This document shows, piece by piece, positions 1 to 6,803 of a DNA stretch of 8,601 nucleotides. Each line of letters starts with the position of its first letter. The first letter of the stretch is position 1. The notes under the pieces were generated by a model. The model searched no databases and was not told the DNA's origin. It saw nothing but the letters and a program-made list of their open reading frames with translations. Source of the DNA: an uncultured Oscillospiraceae bacterium (GTDB lineage: Bacteria > Bacillota > Clostridia > Oscillospirales > Oscillospiraceae); contig CAKTIN010000077.1 in NCBI GenBank assembly GCA_934565775.1, positions 1 through 8,601 of the forward strand, written 5' to 3'. A program made the translations under genes and the position numbers.

Positions 1-270
1 GTTCCGGGGCGGGCGGCATTTGACAATATTTGCGATGTAACAGTTCTCCCGGCTCAGGTCAATAATAGACAGCATATCGTCCAGCAGCTTCCCCGCCGGC
101 CCCACAAAGGGCTCCCCCTGCAGGTCCTCCTGCTCTCCAGGGCCCTCCCCCACAAAGAGCACATCCGCATTCCTGGGCCCTACGCCAAAGACCACATTGT
201 GCCGGGTCTCGCACAGGGGGCAGCGGTTGCAGCTTTTGCACAGAGCCTCCAGGTTTTCCCAATCCTCCAT
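1..270 (-). CDS. Uracil-DNA glycosylase, family 4 (partial, C-terminus beyond left edge)
   Basis: The first 90 codons of a leftward gene are present, starting at the ATG complementary to 268-270 and running off the window. Family 4 enzymes are iron-sulfur proteins that excise uracil from DNA to start base excision repair. In the sequence, residues 14-19 (CNRCPL) give the N-terminal CxxC iron-sulfur ligands. Residues 41-49 (GEGPGEQED) are the uracil-binding motif 1, followed by [13 protein letters not shown]. Residues 84-88 (KCRPP) carry the third cluster cysteine. The fourth cysteine and the catalytic HPS-type motif should lie outside the window. The start has a strong AGGAGG (complement of 278-283) eight bases upstream, inside the end of the carboxypeptidase gene. 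The two genes are separated by one base, so they are surely co-transcribed and probably translationally coupled. The family is clear; full length cannot be judged. Confidence 0.95.
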   Translation of the reverse strand, partial: MEDWENLEALCKSCNRCPLCETRHNVVFGVGPRNADVLFVGEGPGEQEDLQGEPFVGPAGKLLDDMLSIIDLSRENCYIANIVKCRPPRN

Positions 271-271
271 C

Positions 272-1750
272 TCAGCGCCTCCTGCCTCTGGCTGCCGCCG
301 CACGCTTTTTGTGCTTCCGCACGGATGCCGCCCGCAGAAGCAGCACCCCAGCCACCAGCCCTACCAGCAGCACGGCAAGGACGATTGCCACCACCAGCCA
401 GGGACTGCCGGAGGCCTTTTCCAACGTCTGCTCCACGGCATAGGCCGCCGCCTTATTCCGCTGAATGGCCGTCATGGTCACCAGCTCCGTCTCCCCGACG
501 CAGGTGCCGTTATAAAACCGCCGGACCGTCCCCACGCTCTGCCCGGCCTCCAGCGGCGCTTGAAGCCCCTCCGGATTCGAAAGCGCATAATCCAGGGTCA
601 GCTTTTCCGGATCGTAATCCGCAGGCAGCAGGGTGGACAGGGCCTCCTTCGGCGTAAGGACCACGCTGTCCGTGGATTCCCGCACCGGCAGCTGCGCCAC
701 CGGCGACAGCGGAGAGAGGACCTGAGCGATGGTGTAGTTGTCAAAGCCGAAGTCGATCAGCTTCTCTCCCTGGGTAAAGCTGCCCAGGGTCGTGGACTCC
801 TCCGTCACATAGCTCTCCGCGCCCAGGATAATGCAGAGATACTTCAGGCCGTTGTCCTCCGCCACGAACATAATGCAGTATCCGGCGGGGGTGGTAAACC
901 CGGTCTTACCCCCCAGCACCCGGGAGTCATAATACTGATCCGTCACCTTTTTGCTGATGAAAAAATCCGTGGTATCCAGGATACGCTCCTCGGAGACCTT
1001 GTTCGTAGGCTCCAGATAGTGCCGCTCCGTGGCAATGATCTCCTGGAACACCTCAAACTTCATGGCCTCCAGCATGATCCTGCTCAGGTCCCGGGCGGTG
1101 GTATAGTGATCGTCGTCATGCAGGCCGTGGGGGTTGGCAAAGTGGGTTCCGGTGCAGCCCAGCTCTCTGGCCCGCTGATTCATGAGCTCCACAAAGGCCT
1201 CCTGGGTCCCGGACAGGTACTCCGCAATGACCGGCGCAGCATCGTTCGCCGAGGAAATCATCAGGCAGTACAGCAGCTCCTTCAGCGTCAGGGTCTCCCC
1301 CTCCACCAGGCCCGCGCTGCTGCCGTTGGGGTCCAGGCCCTTCAGCGCCGTAGTGGAGATCGTAATCTCATCGTCCAGATTTCCCCGCTCCATGGCAAGC
1401 AGACAGGTCATGACCTTGGTCAGGCTGGCGGGCTCCCGCTGCAGGTCCAGATTCTTTCCGTATACCAGAGAGCCAGTGTTCATCTCCAGCAGCATAGCCG
1501 CCTGGCACTCCAGGCTGATCGCGCTCTCCGGGGCCAGGCTCTGCTTGGAATCCGGGCCGGCGGTGGTGCTGCCGGAGCCGTCCCCCTGGGCCATAGGCTC
1601 CGGAATGGTGGGCTCCTGGGTGGGCTCGGTCGTCTGCCCGGTTTCCTCCGTCTGCGACGGCTCTTCCAGCTGCGTCGCCAGCGCCGGGAGAGCAAGGGTC
1701 CCCAGAAGGGTCAGAGCAAGAAGCAGTGCGATCCAATTTCGTTTTTTCAT
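272..1750 (-). CDS. D-alanyl-D-alanine carboxypeptidase, PBP5/DacA family, membrane-anchored
   Basis: This 492-residue protein should remove the terminal D-Ala from peptidoglycan stem peptides outside the membrane. A signal peptide covers residues 1-25, with probable cleavage after ALA. A linker rich in Thr, Glu and Pro follows to about residue 70. The penicillin-binding transpeptidase fold then carries all three active-site motifs: SLTK (S109 nucleophile, K112), SAN (167-169) and KTG (282-284). A C-terminal beta-rich PBP5_C-like domain spans about 345-428. A transmembrane helix at 451-473 is followed by a strongly basic cytoplasmic tail (RKHKKR and RGRRR). Classical PBP5 proteins end in an amphipathic helix; a true membrane segment here is a variation seen in Clostridia. 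A GGAG lies six bases before the ATG. The gene has its own extended -10 promoter and leads a two-gene transcript with the uracil-DNA glycosylase. Which paralogue (dacA, dacB or dacF) it is cannot be decided. Confidence 0.95.
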   Translation of the reverse strand: MKKRNWIALLLALTLLGTLALPALATQLEEPSQTEETGQTTEPTQEPTIPEPMAQGDGSGSTTAGPDSKQSLAPESAISLECQAAMLLEMNTGSLVYGKNLDLQREPASLTKVMTCLLAMERGNLDDEITISTTALKGLDPNGSSAGLVEGETLTLKELLYCLMISSANDAAPVIAEYLSGTQEAFVELMNQRARELGCTGTHFANPHGLHDDDHYTTARDLSRIMLEAMKFEVFQEIIATERHYLEPTNKVSEERILDTTDFFISKKVTDQYYDSRVLGGKTGFTTPAGYCIMFVAEDNGLKYLCIILGAESYVTEESTTLGSFTQGEKLIDFGFDNYTIAQVLSPLSPVAQLPVRESTDSVVLTPKEALSTLLPADYDPEKLTLDYALSNPEGLQAPLEAGQSVGTVRRFYNGTCVGETELVTMTAIQRNKAAAYAVEQTLEKASGSPWLVVAIVLAVLLVGLVAGVLLLRAASVRKHKKRAAAARGRRR

Positions 1751-1780
1751 GATGATCTCCAGAAATATTCAGAATGCCAG

Positions 1781-1809
1781 TTGCCCGGCAGGAAAAAGTC
1801 GTGTATAAT
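1781..1809 (+). promoter_or_regulatory. SigA promoter for the HhH / two-component / GerMN operon
   Basis: TTGCCC at 1781-1786 and a perfect TATAAT at 1804-1809 are separated by 17 bp, and the bases TG sit directly before the -10. Initiation is expected near 1816, leaving about 53 bases of leader before the ATG at 1869. The -35 box is weaker (4 of 6) than that of the opposing promoter. No other obvious promoter is seen before the terminator at 5655-5684, so this one probably drives all four genes. Confidence 0.75.
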
Positions 1810-1817
1810 GGGACTAT

Positions 1818-1847
1818 ATTATACCAGTCTTTGGCCGCTGGTGTCAA
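1818..1847 (-). promoter_or_regulatory. SigA promoter for carboxypeptidase and uracil-DNA glycosylase genes
   Basis: Read on the minus strand, a perfect TTGACA (complement of 1842-1847) is followed after 18 bp by a perfect TATAAT (complement of 1818-1823). The -10 is preceded by TGG, an extended -10. Initiation is expected near 1811, giving a leader of about 60 bases before the ATG at 1750. The spacer holds an inverted repeat, ACCAG (1823-1827) and CTGGT (1838-1842), that could serve as an operator or as a 5' hairpin in the opposing transcript. The promoter interlocks with the rightward one at 1781-1809. Confidence 0.85.
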
Positions 1848-1868
1848 TCGGAGAAGCGGTGATTTCCC

Positions 1869-2216
1869 ATGAAAAAGGTCCTTTCCAGCAAATGGCTCCT
1901 TCCCGCCGCCGGACTTTTCTGCATTCTGGTGCTGTTGGGCGTCTTTTTTGCCCGGGCCCGGGGCGTTCCTCTCTCCGTCTCCCCTGCTGCCGTCACACGG
2001 ACGCAGGCCGCCGATGGCCTTGACCTGAACACGGCCTCCGCTCAGGAGCTGGCCGCTCTTCCGGGGATCGGCCCGGCGCTGGCTCAGCGGATCGTAGACT
2101 ATCGCCAGGCCAACGGCCCCTTCTCCCATATTTCGGAGCTGCTTCTGGTTCCGGGCATCGGAGAGAAAAAGCTCGCCGCTCTGGACGGACTCATTACAAT
2201 AGGAGATACGCCATGA
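1869..2216 (+). CDS. ComEA-like helix-hairpin-helix protein, short and membrane-anchored
   Basis: This 115-residue protein has a short basic N-terminus and a transmembrane segment at about 9-28, followed by a linker. A ComEA-type tandem helix-hairpin-helix domain covers about 51-110. It begins with the typical LDLNTAS, and the two hairpins are LPGIG (64-68) and VPGIG (94-98). In competent bacteria ComEA is membrane-tethered, binds double-stranded DNA outside the cell and passes it to the ComEC channel. Here the SLBB domain present in Bacillus subtilis ComEA (about 200 residues) is absent and no comEC gene follows, so a role in transformation is not shown. Binding of extracellular or envelope-associated DNA is the plausible activity. 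The start has only a modest ribosome site (GGTGA at 1858-1862, six bases before the ATG). The stop overlaps the response regulator start by four bases (ATGA), which implies translational coupling. Confidence 0.85.
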   Translation: MKKVLSSKWLLPAAGLFCILVLLGVFFARARGVPLSVSPAAVTRTQAADGLDLNTASAQELAALPGIGPALAQRIVDYRQANGPFSHISELLLVPGIGEKKLAALDGLITIGDTP

Positions 2217-2893
2217 AAATTTTAGTTGTGGACGATGAAGCCCTGCTGGTAAAGGGCATCCGTTTTAATTTGCAGAACGAGGGCTATGAGGTCATCACCG
2301 GCTCCAACGGCCGGGAGGCCGTGGACCTGGCCCGGTCGGAAGACGTGGATCTGGTGGTTCTGGATGTGATGATGCCGGAGATGGACGGCCTGACCGCCTG
2401 CGCCAAGATTCGGGAGTTTTCCGACGTTCCGGTCATTCTTCTCACAGCCAAAACCGAGGATATGGACAAGCTCATGGGCTTTGAGCAGGGGGCGGACGAC
2501 TATCTGACCAAGCCCTTCAACATTCTGGAGCTCAAGGCCCGGATCCGGGCTCTGCTCCGCCGGGCGGGAGGCCGCCGGGAGGAGAGCCGGAACAGCTGCC
2601 TGGAGGCAGGCTCCATCCGCCTGAATACCGACGCCCGGAGCGCCCATAAGGGCGGGGTCCCCGTGGAGCTCACCGCCAAGGAGTTCGACGTGATCGAATT
2701 TCTCATGCGCAACCCCAACCGGGTCTATTCCCGGGAGGCGCTGCTGGATACCATCTGGACCTATGAATACAAAAGTGACATCCGAACGGTGGACGTTCAT
2801 ATCCGCCGCCTGCGGGAAAAGCTGGAGGATAACCCCGCAGAGCCCAAGCACATCTTAACCAAGTGGGGGGTTGGGTACTATTTCAAGCAATAA
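2213..2893 (+). CDS. Response regulator, OmpR/PhoB (winged-helix) family
   Basis: This 226-residue cytoplasmic transcription factor has a complete receiver domain (about 1-118) with the acidic pair D7/D8, phosphoacceptor D51, T78 and K100 (in LTKPF). A C-terminal winged-helix DNA-binding domain (about 128-226) has the usual [15 protein letters not shown] recognition helix (191-205) and a closing KWGVGYYF wing. Length is standard for the family. It should be phosphorylated by the histidine kinase encoded just downstream and act on promoters not identifiable here. AGGAGA (2201-2206) lies six bases before the ATG, inside the preceding gene, and the start overlaps that gene's stop by four bases. 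The receiver resembles WalR/PhoP types, but orthology cannot be set from sequence by eye. The last codons contain a run of six G (2865-2870) where the kinase frame begins. Confidence 0.95.
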   Translation: MKILVVDDEALLVKGIRFNLQNEGYEVITGSNGREAVDLARSEDVDLVVLDVMMPEMDGLTACAKIREFSDVPVILLTAKTEDMDKLMGFEQGADDYLTKPFNILELKARIRALLRRAGGRREESRNSCLEAGSIRLNTDARSAHKGGVPVELTAKEFDVIEFLMRNPNRVYSREALLDTIWTYEYKSDIRTVDVHIRRLREKLEDNPAEPKHILTKWGVGYYFKQ

Positions 2894-4310
2894 AAAAAGG
2901 CGCCCCTGGCTCAGCAGCACCCAGCTGAAATACGCCCTGACCTACATCTTTATCACCCTGGCGGTGCTGCTGTTTCTGAATTTCTACGCCGTCCGCTCCA
3001 CCCAGCGGCTAATCTTTCAGAATAAAAGCTCCATGCTGGAGGATAAGCTGCAAATGGCCGTCACCGGCTTTGCCCACACGGACGAGGTAGACGCAGACAG
3101 CGCCGCCCGGGTCCTGGGCCAGCTGGGCGACCTGAACATGACCCGGGTCCTTGTGGTCAACCGCACCGGAACCGTGGTCTACGACTCCGCCGTGGGAGAG
3201 AGCGCCCTAGGGCAGCTGTCCCTGCTGCCGGAGCTGGTCTCCGCCATGGAGGGCAACGACGTCGTTTACGGCGTTTATCGCTCCTCCGGCATGGAGATGC
3301 GGGGCGCCATGCCCATTTTGTACCGGGGCAGCCTCACCGGCGCGATCTACATGATGGAGTATGACGCCGAGCAGGCCCGGCTCATCGGCAGCTTGCAGGA
3401 CAACATTCTCCGGATCTCTCTGGTGCTGGCGGGGGCCGTCATTCTCTTTTCCCTGATCTTCACCGCCACCTTCTCCCGGCGGATGCGGCACATTCTGGAG
3501 TCCGTCCGGATCATCCGGCAGGGCGACTACTCCCATAAGGTCCGGCTGAAAGGGCGCGATGAGCTGGCTCTGCTGGGCGAGGAGTTCAACAGCCTCACCG
3601 ACCGGCTCCAGGATTCCGAGCGCCGCCGGAGGCAGTTCGTCTCCGACGCCTCCCATGAGCTCAAGACGCCTCTGGCCTCCATTAAGCTGCTGTCCGACTC
3701 CATTTTGCAGAACGACATGGACCAGGAGACCCTGCGGGAGTTCGTGGGGGACATTGGCAGCGAGGCGGACCGCCTCACCCGGATGTCCCAAAAGCTGCTG
3801 TCCCTGACCAAGGCGGATGCGGAATGCGAATCCGGCGCCGGGCAGCGGGAAATTGCCGATCTGGCCCTCACCGCCAAGCGGGTGCTGCGGATGCTGGCCC
3901 CGGTGGCGCAGCTCCAGACCATCTCCCTGATCGACCGCACGGAGCCGGGCTGCACCATTCTGATCCTGGAGGATGATCTTTATCAGATCATCTTCAATCT
4001 GGTGGAAAACGGCATTAAGTATAATGTGATTGGCGGCAGCCTGACGGTGACGACTCAGCACGACGGAGAGGATGTGCGCCTTCTGGTGGAGGACACCGGC
4101 GTGGGCATCCCCGCCGAGGCCCTGCCCTACATTTTTGACCGGTTTTACCGGGTGGATAAGGCCCGGTCCCGGAAGGCCGGAGGCAGCGGTCTGGGGCTGT
4201 CCATTGTTCACGATATGGTTCTGCGCAACGACGGGCAAATCGCCGTAACCCCCCGGGAGGGGGGCGGGACCTGCTTTGCCGTGACCTTCCCGGCCTTTGA
4301 CATGGAGTGA
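2871..4310 (+). CDS. Membrane sensor histidine kinase (HAMP, HisKA, HATPase)
   Basis: This 479-residue kinase has a basic N-terminus (KKRRPW) and a transmembrane helix at about 22-41. The external region of about 135 residues (42-177) looks Cache-like, with strands such as RVLVVNRTGTVVYDS. A second transmembrane helix (178-200) is followed by a HAMP linker (201-250). The phosphoacceptor box is FVSDASHELKTPLASIK, with H262. The ATPase domain has an N box (NLVENGIKYN, 376-385), G1 (DTGVGIP, 408-414), F box (FDRFYR) and G2 (GGSGLGL, 437-443), all intact. It should phosphorylate D51 of the preceding regulator. The start is unusual: an in-frame TAA at 2856-2858 limits the frame, and the only conventional start codon before the first membrane helix is TTG at 2871, touching a G6 run, with no well-spaced ribosome site. 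The gene overlaps the regulator by 23 bases. Function is certain; the exact start is not. Confidence 0.93.
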   Translation: MGTISSNKKRRPWLSSTQLKYALTYIFITLAVLLFLNFYAVRSTQRLIFQNKSSMLEDKLQMAVTGFAHTDEVDADSAARVLGQLGDLNMTRVLVVNRTGTVVYDSAVGESALGQLSLLPELVSAMEGNDVVYGVYRSSGMEMRGAMPILYRGSLTGAIYMMEYDAEQARLIGSLQDNILRISLVLAGAVILFSLIFTATFSRRMRHILESVRIIRQGDYSHKVRLKGRDELALLGEEFNSLTDRLQDSERRRRQFVSDASHELKTPLASIKLLSDSILQNDMDQETLREFVGDIGSEADRLTRMSQKLLSLTKADAECESGAGQREIADLALTAKRVLRMLAPVAQLQTISLIDRTEPGCTILILEDDLYQIIFNLVENGIKYNVIGGSLTVTTQHDGEDVRLLVEDTGVGIPAEALPYIFDRFYRVDKARSRKAGGSGLGLSIVHDMVLRNDGQIAVTPREGGGTCFAVTFPAFDME

Positions 4311-4315
4311 AAGCT

Positions 4316-5650
4316 ATGAAACGGATCCTCGCGATTTTACTATGCCTGGCGGCGGCAGCCGGGCTCTGCACCTGCGCCGCTAAGCCTCAGGAGGCACCTG
4401 TCAGTCCGGTCGATTTCTACTACCGCCGGGCGGAGCTAACCTATGAGGGCAGCGACGGAGTCATTTCCCCGGAGCAGCGGGAGGCTTTGGGGCACGAGTC
4501 CGACCTAGACTGGCTGCTGGCCCAGTATTTTTCCGGCCCGGTCACGGAGGCGCTGACGCTCCCCTTCCGGCGGGGGCTGCACCCGGTCGCCTGGACGCAG
4601 GAGGATGGGGTCTTTACCCTCACGGTCAGCCAGGAGCTCGGAGAGCTGTCCGGCATTGATCTGACCGTAGCCTGCGCCTGCATTGCCCAGACCCTCTTTG
4701 CCCTGACCGGCTGCCAGGCCGTCACCCTGCGGGCCGAGGGGGTGCAGCTGGAGGGCTCCGATACCCTATCCATCACCCGGGAGCAGCTTCTGCTCCAGGA
4801 CGACAGCGCGCAGCACCGGCTCCGGGAGTTGGCCGTGTACTTTACGGACGCACGCCGCCGGTATCTCACCCCGGAGTCCCTCACTCTGGACGTCTCCGAC
4901 CCCTCCGAGGCCTGCCAGGCGCTCCTTCAGGCCCTGCTGGACGGACCAAAGGGCGGGTCCCTGGTCCGCCCCCTGCCGGAGGGGGCCCGGCTGCTCCAGG
5001 CCTCGGTCCAGGGAGGCGTGTGCTCCGTGAACCTCTCGGCGGAATTCAGCCGGAACGTGTTCCGGGACGAGGTCGCCCAGCGGACGGCGCTGCTGGCCGT
5101 CATTGATACGCTGACCCAGCTGGATCAGGTGGATTCCGTGGAGTTTTATGAAGAGGGCAACCTGCTGGTGCTTTACGGCTATATGGATCTCAGCACCCCC
5201 TGGACCCGGGACGAGAGCATCATTGGCCCGGTCCGGTCCAGCGTCAACGAATTTGACGCCGATCTCTGCGGGACCATCGGCGCCCAGAGCTATCTGGCAA
5301 AGGTGCCGGTCAAGCTGCGGCGCTCCGCCAACGAGACGGCGGAGGAGGTGGCCCTGGGCGCGCTGCTGGCCTGGGCGCCGGGCAACGGCTATGCCAACCC
5401 CATTCCGGAGGGGACCCGGCTGCGCTCTGCCTCCACGGATTCCTCCGGCCTTTGCACGGTGGACCTCACTTCCGAGTTTCTGGAGGCAGCCACCCCGGAG
5501 GCACTGGGCGTGGCGATCCACGCCGTAGTGGGTACCCTGTGCTCTCTGGATGGCGTCAGCCGGGTGCAGATCCTGGTGGAGGGGCAAGTACCCCAGCAAT
5601 ACGCTGCGCTCTTCCAGGCTGAGGGTGCGCACGCCGTATGGTTTTACTGA
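4316..5650 (+). CDS. Exported protein with three GerMN-like repeats, possible lipoprotein
   Basis: With the ATG at 4316 the protein has 444 residues. An export signal (MKRILAILLCLAAAAG) leads to LCTC, a poor lipobox with Thr at -1, so lipidation at C20 is possible but not certain. Three GerMN-like repeats follow at about 34-145, 171-285 and 323-425. Each has an amphipathic helix ending near GP or AP, a PLPEG-like turn, a V/L-x-L-S-x-E-F/L strand, a helix, and a V-x-F/L-x-x-EG strand. Repeat 1 is the most divergent. GerMN domains occur in spore germination protein GerM, in sporulation factors, and in LpqB, the lipoprotein partner of the actinobacterial MtrAB two-component system. Here too it follows a kinase, so a role in signalling or envelope assembly is inferred. 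The ATG is preferred over an in-frame GTG at 4307 because GGAG (4304-4307) is spaced eight bases from the ATG. The gap to the kinase stop is five bases. Confidence 0.85.
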   Translation: MKRILAILLCLAAAAGLCTCAAKPQEAPVSPVDFYYRRAELTYEGSDGVISPEQREALGHESDLDWLLAQYFSGPVTEALTLPFRRGLHPVAWTQEDGVFTLTVSQELGELSGIDLTVACACIAQTLFALTGCQAVTLRAEGVQLEGSDTLSITREQLLLQDDSAQHRLRELAVYFTDARRRYLTPESLTLDVSDPSEACQALLQALLDGPKGGSLVRPLPEGARLLQASVQGGVCSVNLSAEFSRNVFRDEVAQRTALLAVIDTLTQLDQVDSVEFYEEGNLLVLYGYMDLSTPWTRDESIIGPVRSSVNEFDADLCGTIGAQSYLAKVPVKLRRSANETAEEVALGALLAWAPGNGYANPIPEGTRLRSASTDSSGLCTVDLTSEFLEAATPEALGVAIHAVVGTLCSLDGVSRVQILVEGQVPQQYAALFQAEGAHAVWFY

Positions 5651-5692
5651 AAAAAATACCCCGGGCCGAAAGGCTCGGGGTATTGGTTTCTT
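5651..5692. terminator. Bidirectional intrinsic terminator between convergent operons
   Basis: A 13-bp hairpin pairs 5655-5667 with 5672-5684 (one G-U pair) around a GAAA tetraloop. On the plus strand it is followed by GGTTTCTTTT. On the minus strand it is followed directly by a run of U from the A-tract at 5651-5656. It lies just after the stop of the GerMN gene (5650) and just beyond the stop of rpsR (5704), so it can end both transcripts. The minus-strand U tract is the cleaner one. Confidence 0.9.
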
Positions 5693-5703
5693 TTGGAATC
5701 CGC

Positions 5704-5937
5704 TTAGTCCGCCACGTAGGGCAGCAGGGCGATCTGACGGGCGCGCTTAATGGCAACGGTCAGCTGGCGCTGATGGGCAGCGCAGGTGCCGGTGGTACGC
5801 CGGGGCAGAATCTTGCCGCGCTCAGACATATAGCGGCGCAGCTTTGCGGTATCTTCGTAGTCAATGGCGGTCATCTTATCCACGCAGAAGTTACAAACCT
5901 TCTTGCGCTTGCGGGGCCGCATACGATCATTCGGCAT
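5704..5937 (-). CDS. rpsR: 30S ribosomal protein S18
   Basis: This 77-residue basic protein binds 16S rRNA as a heterodimer with S6 on the small-subunit platform. The sequence is typical of the family: an N-terminal RPRKRKK, then [29 protein letters not shown], and [12 protein letters not shown]. Cysteines 15, 18 and 52 with H55 make it the zinc-binding (C+) form of S18. The zinc-independent form lacks these residues and is used by some bacteria under zinc limitation. An AAGGAGGATCACC sequence precedes the ATG. It is the last gene of the rpsF-ssb-rpsR operon, 38 bases after ssb, and is followed by the bidirectional terminator. Length is normal. Confidence 0.97.
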   Translation of the reverse strand: MPNDRMRPRKRKKVCNFCVDKMTAIDYEDTAKLRRYMSERGKILPRRTTGTCAAHQRQLTVAIKRARQIALLPYVAD

Positions 5938-5975
5938 GGTGATCCTCCTTCGTAAAAATCTCGTTTACATTCAAG

Positions 5976-6476
5976 TTAGAAAGGAAGCTGGGCGTCGTCG
6001 TCCTCCAGCATCGCGAAATCGGATGCGGGAGCCGCGCTGGGCGCGGAATAGCCGCCAAAGCTGCCGGAAGCCGGAGCCGCCGGGGCCTGGCTCTGGCCGT
6101 AGCCGCCGCCATAATTCCCGCCGGAATAGCTGCTGCCGCCGGACTCGCCGTCCCGCTTGCTGTCGCCGAAGTAGACGTTATCCGCCACAACCTCGGCAGA
6201 GCGGCGCTTGTTTCCTTCCTTGTCGGTCCAGGGTCGAATCTGGAGCCGGCCGGACACCACCGCCATGCGGCCCTTGGTGAAGTACTTGGAGACGAACTCC
6301 GCGGTGCTGCGCCAGGCAACAATGTCGATAAAGTCCGTTTCCTTCTCGCCGCCGTCCCGGGATCCGAAGTCCCGATCCACAGCCAGGGAGAAGGTCGCCA
6401 CGGCAATTCCGCTGCCAGTGCGGCGGAGCTCCGGGTCACGGGTAAGACGGCCCATGAGAACGATATGGTTCAGCAT
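5976..6476 (-). CDS. ssb: Single-stranded DNA-binding protein SSB
   Basis: SSB coats single-stranded DNA during replication, repair and recombination and recruits partner proteins through its C-terminal tip. The 166-residue protein has an OB fold at about 1-105, starting MLNHIVLMGRLTRDPELR. It has the usual aromatic DNA-stacking sites (W55, F66, W83) and the RPWTDKEGN loop. A flexible linker at about 110-152 is rich in Gly, Ser, Tyr, Pro and Ala. The acidic tip LEDDDAQLPF is intact, although the common DDDIPF has become DAQLPF. AAGGAGG stands seven bases before the ATG and overlaps the stop of rpsF; the gap between the two genes is 12 bases. The neighbours rpsF and rpsR confirm this as the essential housekeeping copy rather than a plasmid or phage copy. 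Confidence 0.97.
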   Translation of the reverse strand: MLNHIVLMGRLTRDPELRRTGSGIAVATFSLAVDRDFGSRDGGEKETDFIDIVAWRSTAEFVSKYFTKGRMAVVSGRLQIRPWTDKEGNKRRSAEVVADNVYFGDSKRDGESGGSSYSGGNYGGGYGQSQAPAAPASGSFGGYSAPSAAPASDFAMLEDDDAQLPF

Positions 6477-6488
6477 GAACGGGCCTCC

Positions 6489-6785
6489 TTACACTTCCTC
6501 AACGGTGATCAGAGAGCGCATGACGCCCTCGGTGATCTTCAGCACGCGGTCCAGCTCAGCGGGGAGCTCGGGCTTGCACTCGCAGATCATCCGGACGTAG
6601 TAGCCCTCGGGCAGATCGTTGATGGGGTAAGCAAGACGGCGCTTGCCCAGCTCGTCAACACTCAGGATCGTACCCTCTGCTTCCACCATTGCCTTGAATT
6701 TCTCAACGAGAGCGGCGATGCCTTCCTCACCCACAGCGGGGTCGATAATGTACATCACCTTGTACTTTGCGGAAATCTTAGCCAT
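6489..6785 (-). CDS. rpsF: 30S ribosomal protein S6
   Basis: This 98-residue protein is the partner of S18 on the small-subunit platform. Family signatures are MAKISAKYKVMYIIDP at the N-terminus, the central GKRRLAYPIND then GYYV, and ELDRVLKITEGVMRSLI near the end. The start at 6785 is preferred because AAAGGAGGTG lies seven bases upstream. The frame stays open to 6890, but that 35-codon extension would pass through the hairpin leader and promoter and has no family resemblance. It is the first gene of rpsF-ssb-rpsR and sits behind a strong promoter with a structured leader of about 70 bases. Its tail (ITVEEV) is short, without the long acidic extension found in some bacteria. Confidence 0.97.
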   Translation of the reverse strand: MAKISAKYKVMYIIDPAVGEEGIAALVEKFKAMVEAEGTILSVDELGKRRLAYPINDLPEGYYVRMICECKPELPAELDRVLKITEGVMRSLITVEEV

Positions 6786-6803
6786 GTTTTTGCACCTCCT
6801 TTT

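Noticed and set aside
197..2023. A long open frame (608 codons) on the plus strand opposite the carboxypeptidase gene.
   Set aside because: It is antisense to a gene with all PBP5 motifs, has no family resemblance, is rich in Arg, Gln, His and Leu as expected from a GC-rich reverse strand, and runs across the promoter region.
3207..4238. A 343-codon open frame on the minus strand opposite the histidine kinase.
   Set aside because: It is a codon-bias shadow of the kinase gene, with no recognisable domain and a composition typical of antisense frames in GC-rich DNA.
4307..4315. A GTG start for the GerMN protein overlapping the kinase stop (GTGA).
   Set aside because: It has no ribosome site at a workable distance, whereas the ATG at 4316 has GGAG eight bases upstream and begins a typical signal peptide. 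GTG remains a minor possibility.
5876..5884. TTATCCACG, one mismatch from a DnaA box.
   Set aside because: It is a single copy inside rpsR coding sequence, without a cluster of boxes or an AT-rich unwinding stretch, so it does not support an origin.
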